Shown here piece after piece: positions 28,772-38,107 of a stretch of DNA of 64,000 nucleotides. The stretch comes from Richelia sinica FACHB-800 (GTDB taxonomy: Bacteria > Cyanobacteriota > Cyanobacteriia > Cyanobacteriales > Nostocaceae): NCBI RefSeq assembly GCF_014698825.1, contig NZ_JACJTT010000022.1, positions 24,798-88,797 on the forward strand, read 5' to 3'. The notes beneath the pieces are model-generated. The model did not search any database. It was not told the origin of the DNA and saw only the letters and a program-made list of their open reading frames with translations. The first letter of the stretch is position 1. Each line of letters begins with the position of its first letter. Both the position numbers and the translations under genes were made by a program.

Positions 28772-29013
28772 GAAGAAGACAGAAGTTACAGAAGTTGCAG
28801 GAGTTACAGAATAATTCAAAAGAAGAAGACAGAAGTTCAGGAGTTCAGGAGTTACAGAATCATTTATTTAATGCGATTGCTGCTGAATCCTTGCATTTTT
28901 AAACCCCTGTTCGCGCAGCGTGGCGCAGCCATACTTCTGTTCGCGTAGCGTGCCGTAGGCATACTTCTGCAACTCCTGAACTTCTGAACTCCTGAACTTC
29001 TGACCTCCTCTTG
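28772..29013. repeat. Foldback repeat with GAAGAAGACAGAAGT ends and GTTCGCG cassettes, copy 1
   Basis: About 240 bases built of degenerate AGTTCAGGAGTTACAG-type units on the left and their complements on the right, with two GTTCGCG(C/T)AGCGTG-type cassettes (28909-28970) and a conserved core (TGCTGCTGAATCCTTGCA). A second copy in opposite orientation is at 57242-57464. The two sides can pair into a long imperfect hairpin. Confidence 0.7.
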
Positions 29014-29064
29014 TCTAAATCCCCTTGAGTGTGGAAAATATGTCGAAACTCCAGTGAGGTAACA

Positions 29065-30810
29065 ATGGTGATTCAGACATATACAGCCGATGTTCTAGTG
29101 GTGGGTGGGGGAACAGGTGGCACTGCTGCGGCAATTCAAGCGGCTAGAAGGGGTGCTAACACCATTCTCGTGAGCGAGTTTCCTTGGTTAGGAGGTATGT
29201 TAACTGCGGCTGGGGTATCTGCACCTGATGGGAATGAATTAGTTGCCTTTCAAACTGGTTTATGGGGTGAGTTTTTACGAGAGTTAAACCGAAGACAACC
29301 AGGGGGACTAGACAATAGCTGGGTCAGTTTTTTTAGTTATGAACCCCATATTGGGGCAGAAATTTTTGCTGATTGGGTGCAAGAATTACCCAATCTTCAC
29401 TGGATTTCGGGACAAGTTCCCTTAGAAGTATATCGTCAAGGCGATCGCATTTCAGGTGTCCGGTTTGCTGATTTTAGCGTTACAGCCAAAGTGATTCTCG
29501 ATGGCACAGAACTAGGAGATTTATTAGCTTTAGCAGAAATTCCCCATCGTTGGGGTTGGGAATGGCAATCTGAATGGGGAGAACCCAGTGCCCCGGTTGC
29601 AGCTAATTCTCTGACCCAACAATATCCTGTGCAAGCACCCACATGGGTGGTAGTTATGCAAGATTTTGGGGAAAATATCGCCCCTGCAATTCCTAGCGCC
29701 CCAAACTATGACCCTTCTTTATTTACAGGGGCTTGGCATAACTATGGCCCAGAAGAATTTTTAAACTATGGGCGCTTACCAGGGGATAAATTCATGATTA
29801 ATTGGCCAATTTGTGGCAACGACTACGGCCAAAATTTGCAGCGTTTGCTAGATTCAAACTTAGGAAGAAGTGAGTTTGGCCAAGAATGCCTTTGGCATAG
29901 CCAAAACTTTGCCCATTTCATCCAAACTCAGTTTGGTCGGCGTTATGGCTTGGCAGAGAGCGTTTTTCCTAATCCTGCTTCCGCTTTTGCCCTCCATCCT
30001 TACTTCCGCGAAAGTCGCCGCTTAATTGGATTAAAAACTGTCCGTGAACAAGACATTCTTCCTTTAGCTGGCGCAGAAGTGGCATCTATCTTTGATGATA
30101 CGGTTGCAATTGGTAACTACGCCAATGATCATCATTACCCTGGTGTGAAGTTTGCACTGCAACCTAAATCTCTTCGTTGGGGAGGTCGTTGGACTGGAAC
30201 TCCCTTCACCATTCCCTATGGTTGTTTGATTCCCATCTCTACTGATGGTTTATTGGTGTGTGAGAAGAATATATCTGTATCCCATATTGCCAATGGGGCT
30301 ACAAGATTACAGCCAGTAGTCATGGGTATCGGTCAAGCAGCAGGGATGGCTGCGGCTCTCTGCGTGGAATTAAACTGTCAACCCAGGAATTTACCAATTA
30401 GGACATTGCAACTATCTTTACTAGAGAGCGATCGCTCTCCATCTGCAATTGTTCCTTTATTTAATCTGCCCCCCCATCATCCAGAGTGGTTAAACTGGCA
30501 AACCTATTATTTAGACCACCCTGAAGCTTATCCTGCCGATGGCAATTGTCCATGCTTTGCCATGGTTGATGATGATTACAACAGATTTACCCGCTTTACA
30601 GGGATTTTCCAGCGATTAGATCGGCAAAATTACCGTTTTCAGATGGAAACGCCAACTCAATTAGCTACTCAATCGTGGCAATTAGTAACTTTGCGATCGC
30701 ACATCAACCAACAACTGCAAAATCTCCCGCAAACACAAAAACTCAACATCTGGGGTCGCATAAATTCATCTGGAAATTGGTTACTCGTTGAATATTTCAA
30801 CGAAGTATAA
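29065..30810 (+). CDS. FAD-dependent oxidoreductase (FAD_oxidored family)
   Basis: A 581-residue flavoprotein. The dinucleotide motif DVLVVGGGTGGTAAAIQAA begins near residue 8, followed by the Glu-containing second strand TILVSEFPWLGGMLT; the C-terminal FAD segment is LQPVVMGIGQAAGMAAALC. This family (glucose-inhibited-division-A-like, FAD_oxidored) often has a Cys after the glycine motif in relatives, but here the residue is Leu/Gly. ATG 29065 has GAGG upstream; an earlier in-frame ATG exists at 29029. The substrate is unknown and it appears monocistronic. Confidence 0.8.
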   Translation: MVIQTYTADVLVVGGGTGGTAAAIQAARRGANTILVSEFPWLGGMLTAAGVSAPDGNELVAFQTGLWGEFLRELNRRQPGGLDNSWVSFFSYEPHIGAEIFADWVQELPNLHWISGQVPLEVYRQGDRISGVRFADFSVTAKVILDGTELGDLLALAEIPHRWGWEWQSEWGEPSAPVAANSLTQQYPVQAPTWVVVMQDFGENIAPAIPSAPNYDPSLFTGAWHNYGPEEFLNYGRLPGDKFMINWPICGNDYGQNLQRLLDSNLGRSEFGQECLWHSQNFAHFIQTQFGRRYGLAESVFPNPASAFALHPYFRESRRLIGLKTVREQDILPLAGAEVASIFDDTVAIGNYANDHHYPGVKFALQPKSLRWGGRWTGTPFTIPYGCLIPISTDGLLVCEKNISVSHIANGATRLQPVVMGIGQAAGMAAALCVELNCQPRNLPIRTLQLSLLESDRSPSAIVPLFNLPPHHPEWLNWQTYYLDHPEAYPADGNCPCFAMVDDDYNRFTRFTGIFQRLDRQNYRFQMETPTQLATQSWQLVTLRSHINQQLQNLPQTQKLNIWGRINSSGNWLLVEYFNEV

Positions 30811-30854
30811 AAGTGGTTTTTGTTCAGTAAAATACAATACTTTTTTATAAATTT

Positions 30855-30882
30855 TCCGGACGAATATATAAAAGCTAAGTAT
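30855..30882 (+). promoter_or_regulatory. DIF-type heterocyst promoter motif upstream of patX
   Basis: TCCGGA at 30855-30860 lies about 60 bases before patX, followed at a spacing of about 16 bases by AAGTAT as a possible -10. TCCGGA near -35 is the DIF motif of HetR-dependent early heterocyst promoters in Anabaena, and patX genes are known to carry it. I noticed this hexamer nowhere else in the window. Confidence 0.7.
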
Positions 30883-30917
30883 CAGTGAATTGGAGAGTTC
30901 TTAAATAGACATCTACT

Positions 30918-31121
30918 ATGCGTGCTGCTATTTCACTTTTAGTATCGAGTCTGGTATTTAGCTCCTTAGCTATAAACCACCAAACCACCTCTACCGGCCT
31001 TTCCGACTTGCTCATGAGTTCTTCTGACTCACAGCAACTCATCGCTGGTAGATCCAAAACAAGACCTAACCAACCACAAAACCCCGTACCTCATCGCGGT
31101 AGTGGTAGAAGCGAAGCATGA
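30918..31121 (+). CDS. patX: PatX, RGSGR-containing heterocyst inhibition precursor
   Basis: A 67-residue precursor with an N-terminal signal-like segment (MRAAISLLVSSLVFSSLAI), a polar middle and the pentapeptide RGSGR at residues 60-64 inside PHRGSGRSEA. RGSGR is the active sequence of PatS and PatX, which diffuse between cells and inactivate the master regulator HetR, spacing heterocysts along the filament. PatX differs from PatS by its longer secreted precursor, as here. The gene follows a TCCGGA promoter motif and sits near gifA and glnA. The pentapeptide and signal segment are read directly; the function is from the family. Confidence 0.92.
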   Translation: MRAAISLLVSSLVFSSLAINHQTTSTGLSDLLMSSSDSQQLIAGRSKTRPNQPQNPVPHRGSGRSEA

Positions 31122-31222
31122 ATGGAATCTTTTCCCACTATCCCCATTGCTGTTTAACAGCTATAGGATTGTACCTCTGACAGGAGGTTTAGTTGCTAGA
31201 ACAGGAATTCAATTACCTACTC

Positions 31223-31505
31223 ACCGGGTGTTTAACATCCTTGACACAACTGTTAACACCTAGAAACAAGACAGTTAAAGCACTATTCCATTCATCTTCA
31301 GCCTCAAATTTGCCCTTCTCTGACAGAGATATAGACAGTTAAAGCACTACATTACTGATTATTTGACTCATATTTTCATTTCTCTGCGAGAACCAAGACA
31401 GTTACAGCACTGCATCACTTCCTAGTCACGGTTCCCCTTCATCAAAACACCCGGTAAGTTTAGCAACTCCGGCGTGTATGAGTGACTTTAGTCACAAATA
31501 CACGC
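31223..31505. repeat. Three-unit tandem repeat bracketed by an inverted repeat, downstream of patX
   Basis: The motif AGACAGTTAAAGCACT occurs at 31269, 31333 and (one mismatch) 31396, spacing 64 and 63 bases. Units two and three carry a small stem just before it (TCTCTGACAGAGA, TTCTCTGCGAGAA). The array is flanked by perfect 11-bp arms ACCGGGTGTTT (31223) and AAACACCCGGT (31445), and followed by a strong stem (GCGTGTAT / ATACACGC with inner GTGAC / GTCAC, 31472-31505). No ORF runs through it. A structured or repeated small RNA is possible. The rest of the 31122-31648 gap shows nothing else. Confidence 0.6.
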
Positions 31506-31648
31506 GCTAACTCTAATGTTTACTAGTCAAGGAAGTTAGGGAAACACATAATTACCTATTTTTGGCTTGTAGACAAGGCCTCAAAAATGGTGTGTGGAGA
31601 TTGGGTATTAATTAGGTGCAAAAAAGTTATTATTCATATTTCTGCAAG

Positions 31649-32707
31649 TCAAACTGGCTTGCGAGCAATCAAATATTTGCTGAAAAAGTGGACTTGTTCC
31701 TCGATATTGTCAAAACCAGCCTTTTCCAAACGCTCTACTAAATTATCTGTAATGTAATGGCGATAGTAGGGTTCATGGAAATTCTCAATAAAGCTATTCA
31801 TGACAGGCTCTAACTCTGGTGAATCAATCAGTTGCATAGAATCGCAAATAATAAAAACTCCTCCTGGTTTAGTTACACGAAAACATTCATCAATCACTGT
31901 TTGGCGAACTGAGGCCGGTAACTCATGAAACAGAAAGACTGACGTGACAGCATGAAAATAATCATTTACAAAAGGTAATTCCTCCGCATTTCCTTGTAAT
32001 AATTGTGGTAATTCACCAGGAATTTGAGATAACAATTCATTAGCTTTGCGTAAATAATGCGGTGATAAATCCAGACCATATAAAGATACTTGCGGAAGTG
32101 AGGCTCGTATTAGCTTCAGTGTTCCTCCTGTTCCACAAGCTACATCTAAAATTTTAATTTGTTTTTGGGGCAGGTCGCTAAAAAAGCCCAGTTTTTGTTT
32201 TAAAGGTGCTAAGATACGTCTTCGCATCGCATCAGCTACACCACCAAAGAGCAGTTCCACCTGCAAGTCATATAAGTTAGCCGACAGGTCACTCAAATAG
32301 CCATTAGTTTGATGGTGAAAGTTCTGTACATAGTAGCTGGGATAACTATCTCTCTCAATATCCGCCCCAAACTCTTGATTTTTATTTTGCTTCACCCGCT
32401 CCCAAATCATCGGCAAGTCTAGCAGCACCATTGGATAATAGCGGAGAAAATCTTCCCAAGGGTTGTCAAACAACAAGCTGGTCGGATAAATACCAATTTC
32501 CGCATCTCGCCAATCAGTTTCTAGTAACTGATTAAATCTGGCTTGTACCTTCGGTATCAACTCCTGGGGAAGCAGGGGAGGCTTTTGGAGTAGTGAAGGA
32601 TAGAAAAGATTTCTGATTTGCTCACTCAGGCTCTTATGGGCAAAACTGAAGTAACTCTTGCTTTGGTGAAAAGTCTGATAGGCCAGCTTCGTTAAAATGT
32701 CTGACAT
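31649..32707 (-). CDS. SAM-dependent class I methyltransferase
   Basis: A 352-residue protein with a Rossmann methyltransferase domain from about residue 180: motif I ILDVACGTGGTLKLI, the acidic strand YGLDLSPHYLRKANE, motif ENAEELP-like GNAEELPF and post-motif RVTKPGGVFIICDSM. The first 170 residues are an aromatic-rich helical region (FHQSKSYFSFAHKSL, YYPMVLLDLP) not seen in ordinary members. The substrate is unknown. It lies between patX and gifA in an order that matches related Nostocales. Confidence 0.85.
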   Translation of the reverse strand: MSDILTKLAYQTFHQSKSYFSFAHKSLSEQIRNLFYPSLLQKPPLLPQELIPKVQARFNQLLETDWRDAEIGIYPTSLLFDNPWEDFLRYYPMVLLDLPMIWERVKQNKNQEFGADIERDSYPSYYVQNFHHQTNGYLSDLSANLYDLQVELLFGGVADAMRRRILAPLKQKLGFFSDLPQKQIKILDVACGTGGTLKLIRASLPQVSLYGLDLSPHYLRKANELLSQIPGELPQLLQGNAEELPFVNDYFHAVTSVFLFHELPASVRQTVIDECFRVTKPGGVFIICDSMQLIDSPELEPVMNSFIENFHEPYYRHYITDNLVERLEKAGFDNIEEQVHFFSKYLIARKPV

Positions 32708-32904
32708 AACAAATATTTAAAAAATATTAACTTTTGTTTTTATAACTAAAAAAATATAAAAAATAAAGCCTTTGGGCTGTCAAGCCTTGAATAAAGAAAA
32801 AGCTATCTTCCTAGACTCGTATACCTCTGTTTATTAGACCTGTGGCTGCATCTTCTCCTGTCAATTAGACAATATTATAAAGTTTTATTACAAAAATCTA
32901 ATTT

Positions 32905-32918
32905 GTAGCTTAAGTTAC
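32905..32918 (+). promoter_or_regulatory. NtcA-type binding site upstream of gifA
   Basis: GTAGCTTAAGTTAC is a perfect GTA-N8-TAC palindrome, 83 bases before gifA. A possible -10 (TATCCT, 32931) starts only 12 bases downstream, so NtcA bound here would cover the -35 zone. This fits the known repression of gif genes by NtcA under nitrogen shortage. Confidence 0.75.
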
Positions 32919-33000
32919 AGAATTTTTTGCTATCCTAAATATGTGAAAGAAATAATTAATTCTTTATCTGCCAAAACTTAAATATAAGGGAGACCCTATT

Positions 33001-33201
33001 ATGTCTATTCAAGAAAAATCTCGTGCATTAATGGTGCGCCAATATCAGCAAGTTAAGAATCGTCAGCAATCTATGTTGATGCGTGCTGCACAAGAGCTAG
33101 GTCTTCCTGAAGAACTATCTCATTATTGGCATCCTATTCAAGGCAAAATCGACCCTACAACCCGCATGATTTACGGTAGCAGCAGTGCATCTATGAGCTA
33201 A
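33001..33201 (+). CDS. gifA: Glutamine synthetase inactivating factor IF7
   Basis: A 66-residue basic, unfolded-looking protein with the family stretch SRALMVRQYQQVKNRQQSML, then LGLPEELSHYWHPIQGK. IF7 binds glutamine synthetase type I through arginines and switches it off when ammonium is plentiful. It lies convergent to glnA with a shared hairpin region, an arrangement known in Anabaena. A GGGAG ribosome site lies upstream of ATG 33001. An NtcA-type palindrome precedes it. Confidence 0.93.
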   Translation: MSIQEKSRALMVRQYQQVKNRQQSMLMRAAQELGLPEELSHYWHPIQGKIDPTTRMIYGSSSASMS

Positions 33202-33237
33202 TGACGTTATGTTCTCTCCAACTCAACACAGATATAG

Positions 33238-33260
33238 AAAAAGCCACCCATCGGGGTGGC
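33238..33260 (-). terminator. Rho-independent terminator of glnA
   Basis: On the minus strand a GC-rich stem (GCCACCC / GGGTGGC, four-base loop) is followed by TTTTT. It lies about 40 bases after the glnA stop and may also serve gifA from the other side. Confidence 0.85.
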
Positions 33261-33300
33261 ATCAAATTCTCTATTATCTTTGGGAGATGAGAACTAGCAA

Positions 33301-34716
33301 TTAGCAATCGTAATAGAGGAAGAATTCGTAGGGATGGGGACGTAGCTGCATAGCCTTCACTTCGTTAGCCAGCTTGTAGTCAATCCAGTTTTGGATGAAG
33401 TCTTCAGTGAATACGCCTGTTTCAGTTAAGAACGCATGGTCGTTTTCCAGCGCTTCTAGGGCTAAATCCAAGGAACCTGGGGTAGAAGGAATCTTCGCCA
33501 GTTCTTCTGGAGATAGCTCATAGATGTTCTTATCTAGAGGCTCACCAGGGTGAATCTTGTTCTTAATCCCATCAATACCAGCGCACAGCATCGCTGCAAA
33601 CGCCAAATAAGGGTTAGATGTGGCATCTGGACAACGGAACTCTAACCGCTTGGCTTTGGGGTTATCGCCAGTGAGAGGAATACGTACAGAAGCAGAACGG
33701 TTACCTTGGGAGTAAGCCAGGTTTACTGGAGCTTCATAACCAGGTACGAGGCGCTTGTAAGAGTTTGTAGTTGGGTTGGTGATAGCTAAAAGTGCAGGTG
33801 CGTGCTTGAGGATACCACCAATGTAGTAGAGACCCATTTCGCTTAAACCAGCGTACTTGTCACCTGCGAATAAGGGCTTACCATCTTTCCATATAGACTG
33901 GTGACAGTGCATACCAGAACCGTTATCGCCAAAAATTGGTTTTGGCATGAAGGTAACGGTTTTGCCGTATTTTCTGGCTACGTTTTTGATGACGTATTTG
34001 TAAGTCATCAACCAGTCTGCTGCTTCAATCAATTTACCGAAGCGGAAGCCTAATTCGCACTGACCACCGGTAGCAACTTCATGGTGTTGTTTTTCAATGG
34101 GTACACCACATTTTGCCATTGTCAGCAGCATTTCTGTACGGATATCTTGGTAAGTATCCGTGGGGGGTACTGGAAAGTAACCTTCCTTGAAGCGTGTTTT
34201 GTAACCCAAGTTGGGACTTTCTTTTCTGCCAGTGTTCCAACGACCTTCTACAGAGTCAACGTGGTAGTAGCTTTCATTAGCAGTTTGGTCGTAGCGGACA
34301 TCATCAAAGATGAAGAATTCTGCTTCTGGGCCAAAGAAGGCGGTGTCACCTAAACCTGTAGAAGCAAGATATTCTACTGCTTTTTGAGCAATTACACGGG
34401 GACACCGGTTATACCATTCACCAGTACGTGGTTCTTTAATGCTACAAATAATACTTAGAGTTGGTTCCTTCATGAAGGGGTCAATCCAAGCTGTGTTTGG
34501 ATCTAACACCATTGTCATGTCGGATTCTTCGATACCTTTCCAACCCCGAATACTGGAACCATCGAAGGGTACACCAGCACTAAATGAGCTTTCATCAATT
34601 TGGTCGTGGTACACGGTCAGGTGTTGCCATGTTCCTGGTGCATCGATGAATTTCAGATCGATCATCTGAATGTTCTGGTCCCGAATCAGCTTCAAGACTT
34701 CTTGTGGGGTTGTCAT
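33301..34716 (-). CDS. glnA: Glutamine synthetase type I
   Basis: Makes glutamine from glutamate, ammonia and ATP; it is the main nitrogen entry point and the partner of nitrogenase in heterocysts. The 471-residue length and motifs are typical: [17 protein letters not shown], the metal-binding [46 protein letters not shown], and [12 protein letters not shown] with [20 protein letters not shown]. Activity is controlled by the IF7 protein encoded next door. A class II NtcA promoter lies upstream. Confidence 0.98.
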   Translation of the reverse strand: MTTPQEVLKLIRDQNIQMIDLKFIDAPGTWQHLTVYHDQIDESSFSAGVPFDGSSIRGWKGIEESDMTMVLDPNTAWIDPFMKEPTLSIICSIKEPRTGEWYNRCPRVIAQKAVEYLASTGLGDTAFFGPEAEFFIFDDVRYDQTANESYYHVDSVEGRWNTGRKESPNLGYKTRFKEGYFPVPPTDTYQDIRTEMLLTMAKCGVPIEKQHHEVATGGQCELGFRFGKLIEAADWLMTYKYVIKNVARKYGKTVTFMPKPIFGDNGSGMHCHQSIWKDGKPLFAGDKYAGLSEMGLYYIGGILKHAPALLAITNPTTNSYKRLVPGYEAPVNLAYSQGNRSASVRIPLTGDNPKAKRLEFRCPDATSNPYLAFAAMLCAGIDGIKNKIHPGEPLDKNIYELSPEELAKIPSTPGSLDLALEALENDHAFLTETGVFTEDFIQNWIDYKLANEVKAMQLRPHPYEFFLYYDC

Positions 34717-34814
34717 TCTTACTCCTTATGTAACCAATTTCCTGAACTAAAACTAGGATCTACCAAAGCATCCTAACCCTACTAGACTCCACCAAGTTAT
34801 GACACACCTGAAAT

Positions 34815-34857
34815 ATCGTAAATACTGGGCTTGAGGGAATTTTGTACCTTTGGCTAC
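34815..34857 (-). promoter_or_regulatory. NtcA-activated promoter of glnA
   Basis: On the minus strand GTAGCCAAAGGTAC (34844-34857) is a GTA-N8-TAC site, followed after exactly 23 bases by TACGAT (34815-34820), which fits TA-N3-T. This is the standard layout of NtcA-activated class II promoters. It lies about 100 bases before the glnA start. The rest of the 34717-35080 gap shows only the region in front of apcF. Confidence 0.85.
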
Positions 34858-35080
34858 AGATTCTCTGGATTACAGGTTATATTAACCTTTATCTCTCAAT
34901 CTGCACAAAAGCAGAAACTTCGTCTCATCGGGGTCAACTTTGGCATAGAATCCTTAAGTAGCGGATGGATCATTTTTTGTGCAGCATCTATTGTATGTGT
35001 TTAGCACAAAAATTTACTGGTGCATAAGTGCAGCCAAATTAATATCAAACCATAGATAGTAATGATTGGGAGAAAAAGGA

Positions 35081-35590
35081 ATGCGCGATGCAGTTACAAC
35101 TTTAATTAAGAATTATGACGTAGCTGGGCGGTATTTTGACCGTAATGCCATTGATAGCCTCAAGTCTTATTTTGAAAGTGGCACAGCACGAGTTCAAGCT
35201 GCGGCAACTATCAATTCCAATGCAGCAGCAATTGTGAAGCAAGCTGGTTCTAAGTTGTTTGAAGAATTACCAGAACTAATTCGTCCTGGTGGCAATGCTT
35301 ACACAACTCGTCGTTATGCGGCTTGTTTGCGGGACATGGACTACTACCTACGTTATGCGACTTATGCACTAGTGGCAGGCAATACTAATGTGTTGGATGA
35401 ACGGGTGCTACAAGGACTACGGGAAACTTACAATTCTTTAAGTGTACCCATTGGCCCTACTGTGCGCGGTGTCCAAATTATGAAGGATATTGCGAAGGAG
35501 TTAGTAGCTTCTGCGGGTGTGGGTAATACTGCTTTTGTAGATGAGCCTTTTGACCATATCACTCGTGAGTTAAGCGAGACTGATGTTTAA
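35081..35590 (+). CDS. apcF: Allophycocyanin beta-18 subunit
   Basis: A minor core subunit of the phycobilisome, pairing with the ApcE anchor to feed photosystem II. The 169-residue product has the chromophore Cys at position 82 (RYAACLRDMDYYLRY) and the methylated-Asn region GGNAYTTRRY, and ends RELSETDV, which marks ApcF rather than ApcB. ATG 35081 follows AAAAAGGA directly. It is divergent from glnA and ends before a good terminator, so it is monocistronic. Confidence 0.97.
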   Translation: MRDAVTTLIKNYDVAGRYFDRNAIDSLKSYFESGTARVQAAATINSNAAAIVKQAGSKLFEELPELIRPGGNAYTTRRYAACLRDMDYYLRYATYALVAGNTNVLDERVLQGLRETYNSLSVPIGPTVRGVQIMKDIAKELVASAGVGNTAFVDEPFDHITRELSETDV

Positions 35591-35660
35591 TATCTAAAAC
35601 TTTAGCGATGAGCTTCGTTTATATACAAATCAGGTTTGCTTTAGCAGACTAATTTAGCAG

Positions 35661-35700
35661 CGCACTTTTGTTGTTTTGACAAGGTGCGTTTACTTTTTTT
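35661..35700 (+). terminator. Terminator of apcF
   Basis: A stem with outer arms CGCAC / GTGCG is followed by TTTACTTTTTTT, 70 bases after the apcF stop. Confidence 0.7.
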
Positions 35701-35762
35701 ATGAGTGTCAGCATCAGGGTTTTTGGATAAGTTTGGGTTGATGGCAATCATGAACCTACCTA

Positions 35763-36539
35763 TCATCTCATCAACTGCATGGCAGGGTTAAAAAACTGAC
35801 GACACAAACCGTTGGTGACTAAGATTGTGGTGAGCAAGTTGCCTACGGCTACCATAAATAACAGCAGTATTTCATAGGAAACGGCTTCTAAAGGTTTGAT
35901 TCCCCCTAATAATTGCCCACTTGTGAAAATTGGTACTGTTACCATGCCTATAAGCATCATTTGATTGATTGTAGGCATGAGGGCGGCTCTAATTGCATCT
36001 TTGCGGTATTGGTGAATGGCTTGGTGGGGAGTTGCACCTAAGCTGAGGTGGGTTTCTATTTCTGTGGGAAATTGATTGATATTGCTCACTAGGCGTTCTC
36101 CCGCAACGGCTGCGGCATTCATGGCGTTACCAATGACGATGACACCTAAAGGGATAAGATAACGGGGTTCATACCACCGTTCTGGTTGAATAATCAGAAA
36201 GCTGACATAAAGTAAGGTGAAGGCGGTGCTGAGGAAAATAGCGCCCCAAATGAGGGGTAATAATTGGGGAATTTTTGGGCTGATGCGATTTCGAGTGACG
36301 ATCGCTGTAATTGTCAGTATTATTGCTAAAATCGCCACAACTGCCCATATATTGTCTAGAGCAAAGATGAAGTCAAATACATATCCTAAGACCAGTAGCT
36401 GGAGGATAGTTCTGCCGGTAGCGATCGCTAAATTTAATTCTAGTCCTAATCTTTCCCAGGCAGATAACCCAATGGCTATGACCATTAAGCCGCTGACTAA
36501 TACTAAATCTACTAAGTCTAATTTGATTAAGTCCTGCAT
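35763..36539 (-). CDS. ABC transporter permease of the FetB/UPF0014 family
   Basis: A 258-residue membrane protein with six to seven helices, including the family stretches LNLAIATGRTILQLLVLGYVF and IGNAMNAAAVAGERL, then LMPTINQMMLIGMVTVPIFTSGQ. In E. coli the homologue FetB works with the ATPase FetA in iron export. No fetA-like ATPase gene is adjacent here. It converges with apcF. Confidence 0.88.
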   Translation of the reverse strand: MQDLIKLDLVDLVLVSGLMVIAIGLSAWERLGLELNLAIATGRTILQLLVLGYVFDFIFALDNIWAVVAILAIILTITAIVTRNRISPKIPQLLPLIWGAIFLSTAFTLLYVSFLIIQPERWYEPRYLIPLGVIVIGNAMNAAAVAGERLVSNINQFPTEIETHLSLGATPHQAIHQYRKDAIRAALMPTINQMMLIGMVTVPIFTSGQLLGGIKPLEAVSYEILLLFMVAVGNLLTTILVTNGLCRQFFNPAMQLMR

Positions 36540-36827
36540 AGATTTTCTCGGTGAAATTTTTGCTTTTCCCAGCCTATACAGGAATAATTAAAAATTCAAA
36601 ACAGAAAATTCCCAATTACCTGCATCTATTGTGGCTACCAACCAGTATCTTGAATATTGATCGAAAAATTAACGTTACTGGAACCTCAAATGCGGTATAT
36701 ACAGTAAAAACTTTTAAAATTTAAGTATTTTAAACGACAGTCTTTTCTAGGCTCTTTGAAAAAATTCAATCAGCAAATATTGACCGTCACCGTATCTTTT
36801 TTGTCTCTCTCCTTCAAATGAGAACTC

Positions 36828-37973
36828 ATGATCCCAAGCGTAAATTCCATTCCCGCCTTTGATATTAAACAGCAATACTCCACCATTGAAGCAGAAGTGA
36901 GTGCTGCTGTTCTGGAGGTTCTAGCTTCTGGTCGTTACATTGGCGGCCCAGCCGTTACAGATTTTGAGCAACAGTTTGCCACTTATCATGGTGTAGCTGA
37001 ATGTGTAGCCTGTAATTCCGGTACTGATGCGCTTTATTTAGCTTTACGGGCTTTAAATATTGGTGCTGGCGATGAAGTAATTACTACACCTTTTACCTTT
37101 TTCGCTACGACTGAGGTGATTAGTGCAGTAGGTGCCAAGCCTGTATTTGTTGATATTGATGCCACTACATTTAATTTAGACATAGGGCAAATTGCAGCGG
37201 CAATTACACCCAACACTAAAGCGATTCTTCCCGTTCACTTGTTTGGACAACCAGTGGATATGACGGCGATAATGGCGATCGCTCAATCTCATAATTTAGC
37301 AGTAATTGAAGATTGTGCCCAATCCACCGGAGCTAGTTGGGATCACAAAAAAGTTGGTAGTATTGGACACATTGGCTGTTTTAGCTTTTATCCCACCAAA
37401 AACCTTGGTGGTTGCGGTGATGGCGGTGCAATCACAACTAATGACCCAGCCATAGCCTCTCAATTAAGAGTTTTACGTGAGCATGGCAGCAAAATTAGAT
37501 ACATTCATGAAGAAATAGGTATCAATAGTCGTCTAGATGCTATTCAAGCAGTTATTCTGCAAATTAAACTACGTTACCTTGACCATTGGAATCAAAAACG
37601 TCAGCAAATCGCTGCTTATTATCAACAATATCTCAGTCAAATTCCCGGTATCATCACCCCTCAAGAGTTACCCGGTGGGGTTGGAGTGTGGAATCAATAT
37701 ACCATTCGCATATCTGACCCACAACGCAACGGAGGAAGCGCCAAATATCGGGACTTAGTACGGAGTAAAATGCAGGAAAAAGGCGCAAATTCCATGGTTT
37801 ATTATCCTCTGCCTTTACATTTGCAACCTGTTTATCAACATCTAGGATATCAGTCGGGACAATTACCTGTTGCAGAACAAGCTTGTCATGAAGTGTTGTC
37901 TTTACCCATGTATCCAGAATTGACCCAAGAACAGCAAGACCAGGTTATTTATACATTGAAAGATTGTTTGTAA
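36828..37973 (+). CDS. DegT/DnrJ/EryC1/StrS-family aminotransferase
   Basis: A 381-residue PLP-dependent sugar aminotransferase. Seen are [16 protein letters not shown] near residue 65, [11 protein letters not shown] (Asp/Gln for the cofactor) near 160, and the PLP lysine in [17 protein letters not shown] near 190. It probably transaminates an NDP-keto-sugar for polysaccharide or lipopolysaccharide. No sugar-pathway neighbours are seen. There is no strong ribosome site before ATG 36828. Confidence 0.9.
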   Translation: MIPSVNSIPAFDIKQQYSTIEAEVSAAVLEVLASGRYIGGPAVTDFEQQFATYHGVAECVACNSGTDALYLALRALNIGAGDEVITTPFTFFATTEVISAVGAKPVFVDIDATTFNLDIGQIAAAITPNTKAILPVHLFGQPVDMTAIMAIAQSHNLAVIEDCAQSTGASWDHKKVGSIGHIGCFSFYPTKNLGGCGDGGAITTNDPAIASQLRVLREHGSKIRYIHEEIGINSRLDAIQAVILQIKLRYLDHWNQKRQQIAAYYQQYLSQIPGIITPQELPGGVGVWNQYTIRISDPQRNGGSAKYRDLVRSKMQEKGANSMVYYPLPLHLQPVYQHLGYQSGQLPVAEQACHEVLSLPMYPELTQEQQDQVIYTLKDCL

Positions 37974-38030
37974 ATATGGTGTTCTCAAGCAATTAACGCG
38001 CAAACTTACAAACATTATATCTGGTCAAAA

Positions 38031-38092
38031 GTAGGGGCGGGTTTACCAATATTTTCGCTGATTAATGATAATCTAAATAAACCCGCCCCTAC
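38031..38092. repeat. Palindromic GTAGGGGCGGGTT repeat element, copy 2
   Basis: Perfect 15-bp arms (GTAGGGGCGGGTTTA / TAAACCCGCCCCTAC) enclose 32 bases. It matches the element at 8718-8780 in arms and size but not in the loop, so pairing is what is conserved. Confidence 0.8.
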
Positions 38093-38107
38093 CCCCTATC
38101 CCTGTCA

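Noticed and set aside
31223..31455. Assigning the tandem repeat as NsiR1
   Set aside because: The layout is similar, but NsiR1 is known upstream of hetF, no TCCGGA motif occurs in the units here, and I cannot verify the RNA sequence.
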